A stretch of DNA of 64,000 nucleotides from NCBI GenBank assembly GCA_913058255.1, contig CAJXQU010000003.1, forward strand, positions 1-64,000, given 5' to 3'. Source of the stretch: an uncultured Pseudomonadota bacterium. GTDB taxonomy: Bacteria > Pseudomonadota > Gammaproteobacteria > CAJXQU01. A model generated the notes under the pieces. That model made no database searches, had not been told where the DNA came from, and saw only the letters and a list, made by a program, of their open reading frames with translations. Below, piece after piece: positions 46,514 to 59,281 of this stretch. Every line of letters starts with the position of its first letter. Position 1 is the first letter of the stretch. A program made the translations under genes and the position numbers.

Positions 46514-46826
46514 CAAACATAACTTCACTTTCACTTTCACTTTCACTTGGATATTGAATGAGAAGACTGTTCACCTTACCGAAATTGATTAGGAAATCAA
46601 ACATCATTTTGTTTTCCTGCTCAAGAATAGGATCGATAACAACAGCTGGCAACCCACCTTTAACAGCCATATGTACTCTAGGGTGGCTGACAATTTTTTT
46701 CTTTGGGCCAACCGTTGAAACTGCAACAGTTAACCGTTGAGCCCAGTCACTAGGGCGGAATTTTTGTTCGGCTATTGTTTTGCCAAAAAGAATTATTGGA
46801 TCAGTTTTAGTTTTCACGTATTCCAT
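46506..46826 (-). CDS. DUF3579 family protein
   Basis: Small protein of about 106 residues with the DUF3579 core: ILFGKTIAEQKFRPSDWAQRL, a PRVHMAVKGGLPAVVIDP segment, and FDFLINFGK. The family has no known function. I prefer the ATG at 46826; a TTG at 46841 is an alternative start. The C-terminus is a Ser-Glu repeat encoded by a TTTCAC hexanucleotide repeat (46521-46548). The gene ends inside the last codons of the convergent CBS gene. Confidence 0.75.
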   Translation of the reverse strand: MEYVKTKTDPIILFGKTIAEQKFRPSDWAQRLTVAVSTVGPKKKIVSHPRVHMAVKGGLPAVVIDPILEQENKMMFDFLINFGKVNSLLIQYPSESESESEVMFAS

Positions 46827-46841
46827 ACAGTATCTAAACAA

Positions 46842-47280
46842 TTGAAAGCAAGGCTCCCCAAAATCGAGGCTCCTACATAATTTATCGGCACTAACTGCAC
46901 TTACTGTAGCAGAGGATACCCGTTTATTTGTTTCTTCATAATTAAAAGACCGTTTAAGAGATTCAATTTGAAGATGGAAAGATTACCCGACACAGCGATA
47001 CTTTTGATTTTTGGATATGGCGCTCTTGACCTTAGGATCGGTAGTAACATTTCTAAGCTGGATTCCCTTTTTAAAAATAAAAGGAACGATGACAAGCAAC
47101 AAATAATCTAAAAAAAATCTTGGATACTGTTATTTTCATTTTAAAAGTAAAAGCTGAAAGAATAGAGAACCAAACTCAACCCTTTATAAAAAATAAAAAG
47201 CCTGCTACTCCCTTCATTTTTAGTTGCTCTGTTTCCAACTATAAGGACATTTACTGGTTTCCACCAACTCGTTCTAGCCT
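46842..47280. other. AT-rich intergenic region between the DUF3579 gene and the sensor kinase gene
   Basis: I find no supportable gene in this 439-bp stretch. A 64-codon minus-strand open frame (46901-47095) has no ribosome site and no recognisable family. The segment around 47057-47096 (GCTGGATTCCC, then AAAGGAA and GATGAC) loosely resembles a decayed REP-type hairpin of the kind GGATTCCCG...GGGAATGAC, but the stem is poor. Confidence 0.35.
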
Positions 47281-48627
47281 TTATTTATTAAAAAACACTA
47301 TTATTTTTGCTCCACCCAATTCACTATTTTCTATGCTTAACTTACCTTGATAAACTTCTTCAACCAAATTTCGAACGACAGCCATTCCTATTCCATGACC
47401 TTCTACCTGAGAATCAGCACGAACCCCTCTCTTTAGAATAGCTTCACGATCTGCCACCGCGATCCCCTCACCATCATCTTCAACAATAATAGATAGCTTC
47501 CCTCCCTCAAAGCCCTTCACTGTCAATATGATATTACTAACACACCACTTACAGGCGTTGTCCATCAAATTGCCCAACAATTCGAGCAGGTCACCCTCAT
47601 CTCCTATAAACTTTATATCCGGTTCAATGGAAAGCTTAAAATCGATACCCTTTTCTATATACACCTTACGAAAGGTTTTAAGTAACTTATGAGCAACCTC
47701 CTCTATACAGATCGGAGCAGCTAGTGCCATCCGCCCGGATGCAACGGCTTTTTGAAGTTGGTACTCAACCGTCTTATCTAGTCGTTCAATTTGTTCAGAG
47801 ACTGTTTGCTTTGCTTCTAAAGATAGATTTTCATTATCAACAAGATTATGCAAAACAGCCAAAGGTGTTTTTAAACTATGTGCAAGATCACCCAAGGCAT
47901 TCCTGTAGCGTTTAAGGTGACTGCTACTGGAACGGATCAATACATTGAGATTCGTTGCGAGAAGTGCTATTTCACGTGGATATTCTTCAGAGATTTCTTC
48001 CTTATTTCCCGCCTCAATTTCGGTCACTTCAGCAGCTACTTTCCTTAGCGGAGCCAAACCCCAGCGTAAAATGATAGCTTGAACTAGTAACAAGGCTATA
48101 ACAGCAGCCCCCAACCACATTGCAAGACTTTTCCTAAATCGTTTTCGCTCCTTTTCAAAGTGCTCTTTCGACTCTGCGACATGAAAGCTATACCCTCGGA
48201 CAATAAACGGAGCAACTTCCCAAATAACACCCAGTGTCATTGTATAAAGCTGAGTTCCATCCGCCGAAATCACTTCAGCAAAATGTGAATCACCTTTGAC
48301 ACTAACCTTTTCAAAAGGGATATCAATACCTAGCATTGATCCAGAGCGCCAAATGAGTCGGTTATCATCTGAGATTATTTCTGCATATATGCCTGAGGCT
48401 GGTGTTGAAAAGCGCGCATCAGGATGCGTATTCGGCATGATCAGCGTACTGATATCATCAGAATCAGCTGCTGCTAATAAACTATAGATCTCCGTTTGAA
48501 GACGATCTTTGACAGCAACGATGCCACTATCTTTGAAGGCACGATCGAGCGCAAAACCAGTAAGGCTTAGAAAAGCAGCGAGTACTATACTTGCAGCAAG
48601 CAGTAATCGCGCGTTGAGAGACATCAT
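47281..48627 (-). CDS. Sensor histidine kinase, PhoQ-like
   Basis: Inner-membrane kinase of 448 residues: first helix about 7-27, periplasmic domain about 30-167, second helix about 168-190, HAMP-like linker, phospho-acceptor His250 in LGDLAHSLKTPLAVLHNLV, and HATPase domain with VEDDGEGIA and GHGIGMAVV. The periplasmic region and LAHSLKTPL box resemble PhoQ-type sensors in pseudomonads and relatives. It lies 12 bp after the regulator gene. The signal cannot be stated from sequence. Confidence 0.87.
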   Translation of the reverse strand: MMSLNARLLLAASIVLAAFLSLTGFALDRAFKDSGIVAVKDRLQTEIYSLLAAADSDDISTLIMPNTHPDARFSTPASGIYAEIISDDNRLIWRSGSMLGIDIPFEKVSVKGDSHFAEVISADGTQLYTMTLGVIWEVAPFIVRGYSFHVAESKEHFEKERKRFRKSLAMWLGAAVIALLLVQAIILRWGLAPLRKVAAEVTEIEAGNKEEISEEYPREIALLATNLNVLIRSSSSHLKRYRNALGDLAHSLKTPLAVLHNLVDNENLSLEAKQTVSEQIERLDKTVEYQLQKAVASGRMALAAPICIEEVAHKLLKTFRKVYIEKGIDFKLSIEPDIKFIGDEGDLLELLGNLMDNACKWCVSNIILTVKGFEGGKLSIIVEDDGEGIAVADREAILKRGVRADSQVEGHGIGMAVVRNLVEEVYQGKLSIENSELGGAKIIVFFNK

Positions 48628-48639
48628 ACTAAATAGCAG

Positions 48640-49314
48640 CTATTCAATGGATCTAAAGCGATAACCACGTCCACGTAGTGTTTCGATTGGGTTAAGTGAT
48701 TTATCGGGGTCAAGCTTCTTCCGTAAACGCCCAATGATCACTTCCAATACATTACTATCTCGATCAAAATCATCTTCATATAAGTGCTCAGATAGTTCAG
48801 ATTTTGAAACCACCTTATCAGCATGCAAAATTAAGTACTCTAGAACTTTATACTCAAATGCAGTGACATCAATCTCAACATTATCAAACAACATTTTTTG
48901 ACCCGCTGTATCAAGAACAAAGCGTCCCATCGGGATTTTAGGATCAGAGAATCCTGCTGAACGACGAATTAATGCCCGCAAACGAGCGATTAATTCTTCT
49001 GTATGAAATGGTTTCACCAGATAATCGTCCGCACCACTTTCAAGACCTTCAACCTTCTCTTCCCAACGGCCGCGAGCGGTCAAAATCAGAACGGGAAAAT
49101 CTCGCTCCTCTTCCCGCCACTTTTTAATGACTTCAATACCGGAAATATCTGGTAAACCTATATCGACTACTGCGACATCAATAGGATATTCATTTCCAAG
49201 ATAAAGCCCATCCTCACCATTATTTGCGACATCGACAGCAAACCCAGCTTCTCTCAAACTAGTTGATATTTGCACGGCTAGTGGTATTTCATCTTCGATC
49301 AGTAACAATCTCAT
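48640..49314 (-). CDS. OmpR-family response regulator, PhoP-like
   Basis: DNA-binding regulator of 224 residues from the ATG at 49314, with MRLLLIEDE at the start, phospho-acceptor Asp51 (AVVDIGLPDISG), LTARGRWEEKVEGL and LVKPFHTEEL in the receiver, and an OmpR-type winged helix ending in ETLRGRGYRF. A GGGGGAG ribosome site 9 bases upstream decides for this start over an upstream in-frame codon at 49341, which would overlap the PepSY gene. It lies between the PepSY gene and the kinase gene in one operon. Confidence 0.92.
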   Translation of the reverse strand: MRLLLIEDEIPLAVQISTSLREAGFAVDVANNGEDGLYLGNEYPIDVAVVDIGLPDISGIEVIKKWREEERDFPVLILTARGRWEEKVEGLESGADDYLVKPFHTEELIARLRALIRRSAGFSDPKIPMGRFVLDTAGQKMLFDNVEIDVTAFEYKVLEYLILHADKVVSKSELSEHLYEDDFDRDSNVLEVIIGRLRKKLDPDKSLNPIETLRGRGYRFRSIE

Positions 49315-49315
49315 A

Positions 49316-49603
49316 TCAAAGAATCTCCCCCGTTTTAGCATTGACCTTCACATTTTTCACTCGACCATCACTCATCAGTACCTTGAAAGAGTAAACGGTG
49401 ACTCCTGCCGTGCCACTAGTCTCACTACTAATCACTTGCCCACCGCTAGTTTTTGATGCAATAACGGCTGCTTCATCCTCAGAAATACCGGTTTGTTTTG
49501 CTTCCGCAAGCATAATTGGCGCTTGTTCTGAAGCACTCACAAGCCCTGCAATCAATGGTTGCAAGGTGAAGAACAATATCAAGTGGAGAGTTTTAAAATT
49601 CAT
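49316..49603 (-). CDS. Secreted PepSY-domain protein
   Basis: Small periplasmic protein of 95 residues: a signal peptide at about 1-25 (cleavage near VSASEQ) followed by a single PepSY domain, ending SDGRVKNVKVNAKTGEIL. PepSY proteins often inhibit or sense via membrane partners. One base separates its stop from the start of the regulator gene, so it heads the PepSY-regulator-kinase operon and could be an accessory sensor of that kinase. This role is inferred from position. Confidence 0.87.
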   Translation of the reverse strand: MNFKTLHLILFFTLQPLIAGLVSASEQAPIMLAEAKQTGISEDEAAVIASKTSGGQVISSETSGTAGVTVYSFKVLMSDGRVKNVKVNAKTGEIL

Positions 49604-49706
49604 CTATTTAAGTTATTAAACCTATTTATGTAACTAACGATACAAAAGATCAGCTGAACTCTTTCTGAATGCCAATCCATTCAACGTCTTATAAAATATT
49701 GAGCAA

Positions 49707-50513
49707 TCAGCCATGTCTTAATGATGGGATCATTTTACGTACTTCTTTGACTCGTGTAGGATTAATCTCGGCAACGATAAAGCCAGACACACTACCGGCA
49801 TCAGCTAATATAGTCCCCCAAGGATCAATGATCAAGGAATGACCAAACGTCGCTCTACCCGTTTTTCTTACGCCACTCTGGCCTGCTGCAAATACAAAAC
49901 AACCATTTTCAATTGCACGAGATTTTAGTAGTGCGTGCCAATGAGCCTCGCCCGTTGTCTGCGTAAAAGCTGCCGGAACAGTCATGAAAGATGCCCCCTG
50001 CTTAGCCATAAGACGATACTGTTCAGGAAAACGAACATCATAACAAACTGACATGCCGAGTTTACCCCATGGTAAATCTGCTACGATTAATTCCGTTCCT
50101 GCCATCACAACCTTAGATTCTTGGTAAATCTCACCATCAGCTAAAGTGACATCAAAAAGATGTATTTTGTTATAACGAGCAACTATTTCGCCAAAGCTGT
50201 TGATCAGAAAAGCACGGTTATTGACTTGAGTTTCGCTAACACGGATCGGTAAAGAACCAATTTGTAGCCACGCCGAAAGTTCTTTAGCTAAACGGCAAAA
50301 CTGTTGTAACACAGGATGTTGTTCTTCAGTTAACGCCTTCTTGAGTGTTGTCTGATCATCCACTTCAATAGCTGCGAAGTACTCAGGTAAGCAAATTAGT
50401 TCAGCACCAGCAGCGTGTGCTTCGCGTGTTAGTTGCTCCGCTTGACTGAGGTTTGCACTGAGATCATCATCAGCGCAGAATTGCAGACAGCCAACTCTAA
50501 ATGATTCAATCAT
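49707..50513 (-). CDS. Carbon-nitrogen hydrolase (Nit/omega-amidase-like)
   Basis: Nitrilase-superfamily amidase of 268 residues with the catalytic triad Glu44 (LICLPEYFA), Lys116 (RYNKIHLFD) and Cys157 (MSVCYDVRFPEQYR). The pattern matches the Nit1/YbeM group, whose known role is removing deaminated glutathione; the exact substrate here is not shown by the sequence. The ATG overlaps the rraA stop by one base (TAATG), so the two are translationally coupled. Confidence 0.88.
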   Translation of the reverse strand: MIESFRVGCLQFCADDDLSANLSQAEQLTREAHAAGAELICLPEYFAAIEVDDQTTLKKALTEEQHPVLQQFCRLAKELSAWLQIGSLPIRVSETQVNNRAFLINSFGEIVARYNKIHLFDVTLADGEIYQESKVVMAGTELIVADLPWGKLGMSVCYDVRFPEQYRLMAKQGASFMTVPAAFTQTTGEAHWHALLKSRAIENGCFVFAAGQSGVRKTGRATFGHSLIIDPWGTILADAGSVSGFIVAEINPTRVKEVRKMIPSLRHG

Positions 50514-50989
50514 TACAACTCTTTGTCTGACACAACAAAGCCATCTTCATCAGCATAAAGAAAATATCCTGGTATAAAATTAACTCCGGCAAAAGTGACA
50601 GGTACATCACGTTCTCCGATACCTTTCTTTAAACTTTTTTTAGGATTGGTATTCAGACCTTTAACACCGATACCCATTTTTCTGATCATAGCTGAGTCTC
50701 GTATACAACCGTAAACTATGATACCTGTCCAGCCATTTTTAATCCCTAGTTCAGCCAACATATCGCCAAGTAGTGCACAACGTAATGAGCCACCGCCATC
50801 AACAACGAGAACCTTTCCTACACCGGGCTGTTCTAATGTCGATCTAACATAGCTATTATCTTCATGACATTTAACCGTTGAAATTACTCCAGAAAAAGCC
50901 TTTTTACCACCATAGTTATTAAACATTGGAATTGGAACTTGAAGTTTATCCCCATACTCGTCATATAGGTCAGCTGTTGCGCGGGACAT
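50513..50989 (-). CDS. rraA: RraA family protein (ribonuclease E regulator)
   Basis: The 158 residues match RraA, a trimeric protein that binds RNase E and restrains RNA decay in E. coli; relatives can act as 4-hydroxy-4-methyl-2-oxoglutarate aldolases. Visible features are ATADLYDEYGDKLQV, VLVVDGGGSLRCALLGDMLAE and GIIVYGCIRDSAMI. AAGGAG 7 bases upstream supports the ATG. Length and sequence are closest to true RraA. Confidence 0.9.
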   Translation of the reverse strand: MSRATADLYDEYGDKLQVPIPMFNNYGGKKAFSGVISTVKCHEDNSYVRSTLEQPGVGKVLVVDGGGSLRCALLGDMLAELGIKNGWTGIIVYGCIRDSAMIRKMGIGVKGLNTNPKKSLKKGIGERDVPVTFAGVNFIPGYFLYADEDGFVVSDKEL

Positions 50990-51095
50990 TGTTCTGCTCC
51001 TTGTTGGCTCTCTTTAAAAGAACATAATAACAATCTGGGCATCGATCAGACAATAAATCATGAGGCTGTCCTAGTGTCCTAGTAATCGGCTTATT

Positions 51096-52460
51096 TCATT
51101 TATTCTTAACGGGACGCTTCCAACCCGATATAGAAACCTGCTTGGTACGACTCAGCGTTAACTGGCCTGCAGGAGCATTTTTAGTGACAGTCGTTCCCGC
51201 AGCTATCGTAGCCCCATCAGCTATTTCTATTGGAGCAACCAGTTGTGTGTCAGATCCTATAAAAACATTGTCACCTATAACCGTGCGGAATTTATTAGCA
51301 CCGTCATAGTTACAAGTAATGGTACCTGCTCCAATGTTTACATCTTTACCAATATCTGTGTCACCTATATAAGTGAGGTGATTCACTTTAGAACCATTAG
51401 CAACGTTAGAGTTCTTAATTTCGACAAAATTACCAACATGAACGTTTTCAGCGAGTTTAGTCCCTGGACGAATTCGAGCGAAAGGACCAATTTTTGTACC
51501 TTTACCTATAACTGCATCTTCTATAACGCAGTTGGCTAGTATTTCTACATTTTCACCAATTTGAGAATTTCGAATAACTGTATTAGGACCTATCTTTACC
51601 TTGTCACTGAGGCTAACGTTACCTTCAAATATAACATTTACATCAACGATTATATCCTGCCCAACTTCAAGATCACCACGTACATCTATGCGAGCTGGAT
51701 CTTTCAAAGTTACTCCAGCAGTCATAAGCTCATCAGCATGCTTTAGTTGATAGAAGCGCTCAAGCTCGGCTAGTTGTAGGCGATTATTCACGCCAAGGAC
51801 TTCATATTCATTCTCGGGCTGAATGGATTTAATTTCTATATTATCAGTCACCGCCATTTCAACAATATCGGTAAGATAATATTCACCTTGAGCATTATCA
51901 TTGCTCAATTGACCCAACCACTTATTTAGATGCTTACCTGAGACAGCCATCATTCCTGTATTGACTTCAGAAATAGATTTAATCGCATCATCAGCATCTT
52001 TTTCTTCTACAATTCTTTCGATAAAATGCTCGGAGTTTCTTACAATCCGGCCATAGCCAGCAGGATTTTCGAGCGTAACTGTTAATAAACTGAAACCTGT
52101 TTCCTGTGAAGCCGTTACTAAATCATTCAATGTAGATGATAACGTAAGAGGAACATCGCCATAGAGAATTAATACCGTATCATTTTCTGAAACGACAGGT
52201 AACGCTTGCTTAACAGCATGCCCTGTACCTAGCTGTTCACGTTGTTCTAACCACTCCGCTTTTAGGTGGTTCAACTCTTCAAGTACAAGCTCACCGCCAT
52301 GCCCATAAACAATCCCAACTTTGCAGTCTGGAATTGTCTTAGCGGTATGATAAACATGCTCTAATAAAGGCATGTGAGCAACCTTGTGTAAAACTTTTGG
52401 TAAGACGGATCGCATTCTAGTTCCTTTACCAGCAGCGAGAATGATTGCAGTAGTACCCAT
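51096..52460 (-). CDS. glmU: Bifunctional UDP-GlcNAc pyrophosphorylase / glucosamine-1-phosphate acetyltransferase
   Basis: Makes UDP-GlcNAc for peptidoglycan and lipopolysaccharide. The 454 residues have an N-terminal nucleotidyltransferase with IILAAGKGTRM at 6-16 and GDVPL, and a C-terminal left-handed beta-helix of hexapeptide repeats (about 250-430) with the acetyltransferase active site. It follows the ATP synthase operon on the same strand, as in E. coli and Pseudomonas, separated from atpC by a terminator. Confidence 0.97.
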   Translation of the reverse strand: MGTTAIILAAGKGTRMRSVLPKVLHKVAHMPLLEHVYHTAKTIPDCKVGIVYGHGGELVLEELNHLKAEWLEQREQLGTGHAVKQALPVVSENDTVLILYGDVPLTLSSTLNDLVTASQETGFSLLTVTLENPAGYGRIVRNSEHFIERIVEEKDADDAIKSISEVNTGMMAVSGKHLNKWLGQLSNDNAQGEYYLTDIVEMAVTDNIEIKSIQPENEYEVLGVNNRLQLAELERFYQLKHADELMTAGVTLKDPARIDVRGDLEVGQDIIVDVNVIFEGNVSLSDKVKIGPNTVIRNSQIGENVEILANCVIEDAVIGKGTKIGPFARIRPGTKLAENVHVGNFVEIKNSNVANGSKVNHLTYIGDTDIGKDVNIGAGTITCNYDGANKFRTVIGDNVFIGSDTQLVAPIEIADGATIAAGTTVTKNAPAGQLTLSRTKQVSISGWKRPVKNK

Positions 52461-52550
52461 ATTATATTTCCCTAATTCGTGTATTCATAAAATTACTGAC
52501 TAAACAGATACAAGAACTGTGCCTTTATATAGATTAGGACAATTTTTTGT

Positions 52551-52585
52551 AAAAAAAAACCCGGTAAGGATAAATCCAAACCGGG
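52551..52585 (-). terminator. Intrinsic terminator of the ATP synthase operon
   Basis: On the minus strand CCCGGT and ACCGGG (52560-52585) pair around an inner GGA/TCC stem. A run of nine T residues follows (52551-52559). Confidence 0.9.
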
Positions 52586-52622
52586 CTTCATTTTCTATTT
52601 GTTATGACTACGGAAGATAGAT

Positions 52623-53045
52623 TTATCTAGCTCGCTTCCTTAAACGTTCGATCGCTTGTACCTGAGCCGTCGCCTCTGCATAGTCTGCAAGAGCTTTTGC
52701 ATAGTCCATTTCAGTAGACTGATCTTTAAGAGCTTGACTGGCTTTATCACGAGCTTCAAGAGCGCGAGCCTCATCCAAATCATCAGCCCTAACAGCCGTA
52801 TCAGATAGTACTGTGACAACTTTAGGTTGAACTTCTAACATTCCGCCTGAAACATAGAATGATTCTTCTTTTCCATCAGCAAGCTGAACCCTCACTTCAC
52901 CAGGCTTGAGACTTGTGAGCAAAGGAGTATGACCTGGGGCAATCCCCATTTCACCCATACTTGCCGGTGCATACACCATCTCAGCTAGACCTGAAAAGAT
53001 CTCAGCTTCAGCACTTACAATATCAACATGAACTGTCATAGCCAT
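52623..53045 (-). CDS. atpC: ATP synthase epsilon subunit
   Basis: Central-stalk subunit that couples rotation and can inhibit ATP hydrolysis. The 140 residues have the N-terminal beta sandwich (HVDIVSAEAEIFSGLAEMVYAP, GEMGIAPGHTPLLT) and a C-terminal helical hairpin rich in Ala, Arg and Glu. It is the last gene of the atp operon, 16 bp after atpD, and is followed by the terminator at 52551-52585. Confidence 0.96.
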   Translation of the reverse strand: MAMTVHVDIVSAEAEIFSGLAEMVYAPASMGEMGIAPGHTPLLTSLKPGEVRVQLADGKEESFYVSGGMLEVQPKVVTVLSDTAVRADDLDEARALEARDKASQALKDQSTEMDYAKALADYAEATAQVQAIERLRKRAR

Positions 53046-53061
53046 AGTTATTTCTCGGTAA

Positions 53062-54453
<1,392 letters not shown>

Positions 54454-54483
54454 CTATTTCTATTTTTTTCATCATATATAAAA

Positions 54484-55344
54484 TTAAACTGCTGCTGCAC
54501 CACTGACTATCTCAGACAACTCTTGAGTAATCGCAGATTGACGAGCTTTGTTGTATATTAACTGTAACTCGTCAATAAGTTTTCCGGCATTGTCGGATGC
54601 ACTCTTCATTGCGACCATTCTCGCAGACTGCTCACATGCACCATTTTCAACAACACCTTGAAAAACCAGAGATTCAACATAACGAATCATTAACTGATCA
54701 AGAACTTCTTTTGCATCAGGCTCATAGATATAATCCCAATGATGACGAAGTTCATCGTCTCCATCTGACCTAATCGGCAACAGTTGCTCTAGTTGAGGTG
54801 TCTGTGTCATTGAGTTAACAAAACTGTTATAGACCACATACACTTGATCAACAGATCCGTCTTCAAATGCATCAAGCATCACCTTAACCGTCCCAACAAG
54901 CTCCTCCATAGAGGGAGCATCGCCTAGGCTTGAGACTTGACCAATGAGGTCGCCACCAACTCTTCCAAAAAATCCAGCTGCCTTACTGCCGATTGTGCTA
55001 AGTTTTACACCAACACCTTGGCCATCCCATTCTTTCATCTGCTTTACTAGCATCCGAAACAAGTTTGCATTAAGCCCACCACAGAGACCACGGTCAGTTG
55101 AAATGATAATCAACCCAACGTTTTTGATCTCTCTACCCAACATATACGGATGGTGGTATTCACTATTTGCATTTGCTAAATGGGCAACAACATTACGCAT
55201 TTTTTGAGCGTAAGGTCTGGCTGCTTTCATACGATCTTGTGCCTTACGCATTTTACTCGCGGCGACCATTTCCATCGCTTTAGTAATTTTTTGCGTATTT
55301 TGAACGCTTCCGATCTTGGTTCGTATTTCTCTACCGACTGCCAT
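54484..55344 (-). CDS. atpG: ATP synthase gamma subunit
   Basis: Rotor shaft of F1, 286 residues. The conserved N-terminal helix ([31 protein letters not shown]), central [11 protein letters not shown] and C-terminal [17 protein letters not shown] are present. It lies 45 bp after atpD's start on the upstream side and 30 bp after atpA. Confidence 0.97.
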   Translation of the reverse strand: MAVGREIRTKIGSVQNTQKITKAMEMVAASKMRKAQDRMKAARPYAQKMRNVVAHLANANSEYHHPYMLGREIKNVGLIIISTDRGLCGGLNANLFRMLVKQMKEWDGQGVGVKLSTIGSKAAGFFGRVGGDLIGQVSSLGDAPSMEELVGTVKVMLDAFEDGSVDQVYVVYNSFVNSMTQTPQLEQLLPIRSDGDDELRHHWDYIYEPDAKEVLDQLMIRYVESLVFQGVVENGACEQSARMVAMKSASDNAGKLIDELQLIYNKARQSAITQELSEIVSGAAAV

Positions 55345-55374
55345 GAATTATCTCCTGATTAAAGGTCTTTGAAC

Positions 55375-56916
55375 TTACCAGGAATGATTCTTCTTAAAGT
55401 CTTCGATAGAGGTCTTTAATGACTCATCGATATCTTTACCGAATGCACCAGTTTCATTAATCTCGCTCATCAAATCGGAACGGTCACTATTCATAAAACT
55501 ATGTAACGCAGCTTCAAAATCACCAACCTTTTCAACATCGACATCATCGATATAACCACGGTCTACGGCATAAAGACTTACCGCCATATCTGCAACGGTA
55601 AGAGGAGCGTATTGTTTCTGCTTCATCAACTCCATTACACGTTGACCACGTTCAAGTTGAGCTCGTGTAGCTTCATCGAGATCAGAGGCAAACTGTGAGA
55701 AAGCAGCTAGTTCACGATACTGGGCTAATGCAAGACGAACACCACCACCAAGCTTCTTGATAATTGATGTTTGTGCAGCACCACCAACTCGAGAGACAGA
55801 TAGACCCGCATTTATTGCTGGACGGAAACCAGAGTTAAACAAATCTGTTTCCAAGAATATCTGACCATCTGTAATCGATATAACATTTGTTGGTACAAAT
55901 GCGGATACGTCACCAGCCTGAGTTTCTATAATAGGTAAAGCCGTTAAAGAACCTGTCTTGCCTTTCACTTTACCAGCCGTTAACTTCTCTACTTCAGCCA
56001 CGTTAATTCTAGAAGCTCGTTCTAGTAAACGTGAATGAAGATAGAAAACATCACCAGGATATGCTTCACGACCCGGTGGGCGTTTTAACAATAATGAAAT
56101 TTGACGATACGCCCAAGCCTGCTTAGTCAAATCATCAAATACAATCAGTGCATCTTCACCTTTATCCATGAAGTACTCACCCATGGAGCAACCAGAGTAA
56201 GGTGCTAAATATTGCATAGCTGCAGATTCAGAGGCAGTTGCAGCAATAACGATAGTATGATCCATCGCACCATGCTCTTCTAGCTTACTGACAACCGTGT
56301 TGACTGATGAGGCTTTCTGGCCAATCGCAACATAGATACATTTAATACCTGTACCTTTCTGATTGATAATCGCATCGATCGCTACAGCGGTTTTACCTGT
56401 CTGACGGTCGCCGATGATCAACTCTCGTTGCCCTCGTCCGACAGGAACCATCGCATCAATTGATTTCAATCCTGTTTGAACAGGTTGGTCAACAGATTGT
56501 CTTGCGATTACACCTGGAGCAACTTTTTCAACAGGTGATGTTTCTGTAGTTTTGATTTCGCCTTTACCATCAATGGGGTTACCAAGAGCATCTACAACAC
56601 GACCCAACAGTGCTTCACCAACAGGCACTTCTAAGATACGTTTCGTACATTTGGCCACATCACCTTCCGTGAGATGTTCATAATCGCCCATGATAACGAC
56701 ACCAACAGAATCTCTTTCGAGGTTCAAAGCTAGGCCGAAAACATTACCAGGAAATTCAATCATCTCACCAAGCATTACATCGCCAAGTCCATGGATCTTC
56801 GCAATACCATCAGTCAAACTGACGATTGTACCTTCGGTACGTGCTTCTGTATCCAGATCGAAGTCTTTAATCTTTTTCTTTATCAGTTCACTGATTTCTG
56901 TCGCACTGATTGTCAT
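55375..56916 (-). CDS. atpA: ATP synthase alpha subunit
   Basis: Non-catalytic nucleotide-binding F1 subunit, 513 residues, the same length as E. coli AtpA. The P-loop GDRQTGKT is at 169-176. Other landmarks are [34 protein letters not shown] and the C-terminal helical domain. Confidence 0.98.
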   Translation of the reverse strand: MTISATEISELIKKKIKDFDLDTEARTEGTIVSLTDGIAKIHGLGDVMLGEMIEFPGNVFGLALNLERDSVGVVIMGDYEHLTEGDVAKCTKRILEVPVGEALLGRVVDALGNPIDGKGEIKTTETSPVEKVAPGVIARQSVDQPVQTGLKSIDAMVPVGRGQRELIIGDRQTGKTAVAIDAIINQKGTGIKCIYVAIGQKASSVNTVVSKLEEHGAMDHTIVIAATASESAAMQYLAPYSGCSMGEYFMDKGEDALIVFDDLTKQAWAYRQISLLLKRPPGREAYPGDVFYLHSRLLERASRINVAEVEKLTAGKVKGKTGSLTALPIIETQAGDVSAFVPTNVISITDGQIFLETDLFNSGFRPAINAGLSVSRVGGAAQTSIIKKLGGGVRLALAQYRELAAFSQFASDLDEATRAQLERGQRVMELMKQKQYAPLTVADMAVSLYAVDRGYIDDVDVEKVGDFEAALHSFMNSDRSDLMSEINETGAFGKDIDESLKTSIEDFKKNHSW

Positions 56917-56958
56917 TTGTGACCCTCACTAATCCAGTGGGTTATTAATCTAAAAAAT

Positions 56959-57495
56959 TTATTTAAAATCATTTGTCAGCTTTTGTAGCCTGCCGCGCAA
57001 AGAAAGATCGATCACCATATCACCGGCTTTTATAACCGCACCGCCGATAAGGCTTTTATCTACACTTGAGGAAATTTCAATGTCTTTACCTAAATTTTTC
57101 CTCATTGCCTCAGCTATACTCGCTGATTCTTCTGAGCTAAGTTCATGTGCTGACATCACCTCAACTCCCACAACACCTTTTTTCTCCGCAAGGAACTCCT
57201 CATACATACGAGTCATTTCTGGCGTGTATTGTAGACGCTCGTTCTCCACCAGAATCTTCAAGAAGTTTGTAACCTCCTTCTGACTCAGTGCATCACCACC
57301 AATTGAAGACACAATATCTAAAAGCAGTTCATTTGATACTTTGGGGTCATTGATCACAGCCTGCATCGATGCATCAGAGGAAATACTTCCTAAGATACTT
57401 AAAGCATCGGACCACTGTTCCATAGAATCACTCTCGACAGCATAATCAAAGGCTGCCTGAGCATATGGTCTTGCGATTGTAGTACTTTCTTGCAC
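56959..57495 (-). CDS. atpH: ATP synthase delta subunit
   Basis: Peripheral-stalk subunit on top of F1 (OSCP), 178 residues. The N-terminal ARPYAQAAFDYA and the C-terminal VDKSLIGGAVIKAGDMVIDLSLRGRLQKL are typical. It lies between atpF and atpA. Confidence 0.96.
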   Translation of the reverse strand: MQESTTIARPYAQAAFDYAVESDSMEQWSDALSILGSISSDASMQAVINDPKVSNELLLDIVSSIGGDALSQKEVTNFLKILVENERLQYTPEMTRMYEEFLAEKKGVVGVEVMSAHELSSEESASIAEAMRKNLGKDIEISSSVDKSLIGGAVIKAGDMVIDLSLRGRLQKLTNDFK

Positions 57496-57513
57496 AGTGT
57501 TTTACCTATAAAC

Positions 57514-57984
57514 CTACAGTTGAGCGCTCAATTTGGCTAGAACATCTTTGTGTGCGGAGGCATCAACCTCTCGCATTAAGACTTGTTCTGCGCCAGCGAG
57601 AGCAAGCGTAGAAACTTCATTCCGCAAGCCTTCTCGAGCTTGTTGAATGTCTTGCTCTACATTTGCTCGAGCGGCAGTCAAAATTCGTTCACCTTCAATT
57701 CGGGCATTATCTTTCGACTCATCCACAATCTCATCAGCACGTTTTTGAGCATTAGAAATAAGCGCTTGAGCCTGCTCCTTACCTTCCTTAATAATACTAG
57801 CAGAACGCTGCTCTGCAAGTTCAAGCTCATGTTGCCCCTTCTCTGCAGCAGCAAGACCGTCAGCTATTTTAGCTTTTCTGTCTTCCAGCATTTTTGAAAG
57901 AAAAGGCCAGACATACTTCATGATAAACCAAAGGTAGATCGCAAAAGCTATCGATTGCCCTATCAGGGTTGCATTAAAATTCAC
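57514..57984 (-). CDS. atpF: ATP synthase b subunit
   Basis: Peripheral-stalk membrane subunit, 156 residues. One N-terminal helix (about 5-25, QSIAFAIYLWFIMKYVWPF) is followed by a long charged coiled coil typical of subunit b. It lies 18 bp ahead of atpH. Confidence 0.96.
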   Translation of the reverse strand: MNFNATLIGQSIAFAIYLWFIMKYVWPFLSKMLEDRKAKIADGLAAAEKGQHELELAEQRSASIIKEGKEQAQALISNAQKRADEIVDESKDNARIEGERILTAARANVEQDIQQAREGLRNEVSTLALAGAEQVLMREVDASAHKDVLAKLSAQL

Positions 57985-58037
57985 CTTAAAACCCTCTTGT
58001 TCCTGTTAATGTTGTTAACTTGGGTAACATCGGTTTC

Positions 58038-58328
<291 letters not shown>

Positions 58329-58351
58329 TTATAAAAAATTATCATTAATTC

Positions 58352-59224
<873 letters not shown>

Positions 59225-59281
59225 CTATCTCTTATTCTCAGTTAGTTTTTATGTATAACTTTATCAATCTACATCCTAGGC

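Noticed and set aside
46901-47095. 64-codon minus-strand frame in the gap before the sensor kinase gene
   Set aside because: No ribosome site and no protein signature in a low-complexity AT-rich stretch.
47970-47988. parS-like TATTTCACGTGGATAT inside the PhoQ-like kinase gene
   Set aside because: Only about 12 of 16 positions match the consensus TGTTTCACGTGAAACA, and it is far from parAB within a coding region.
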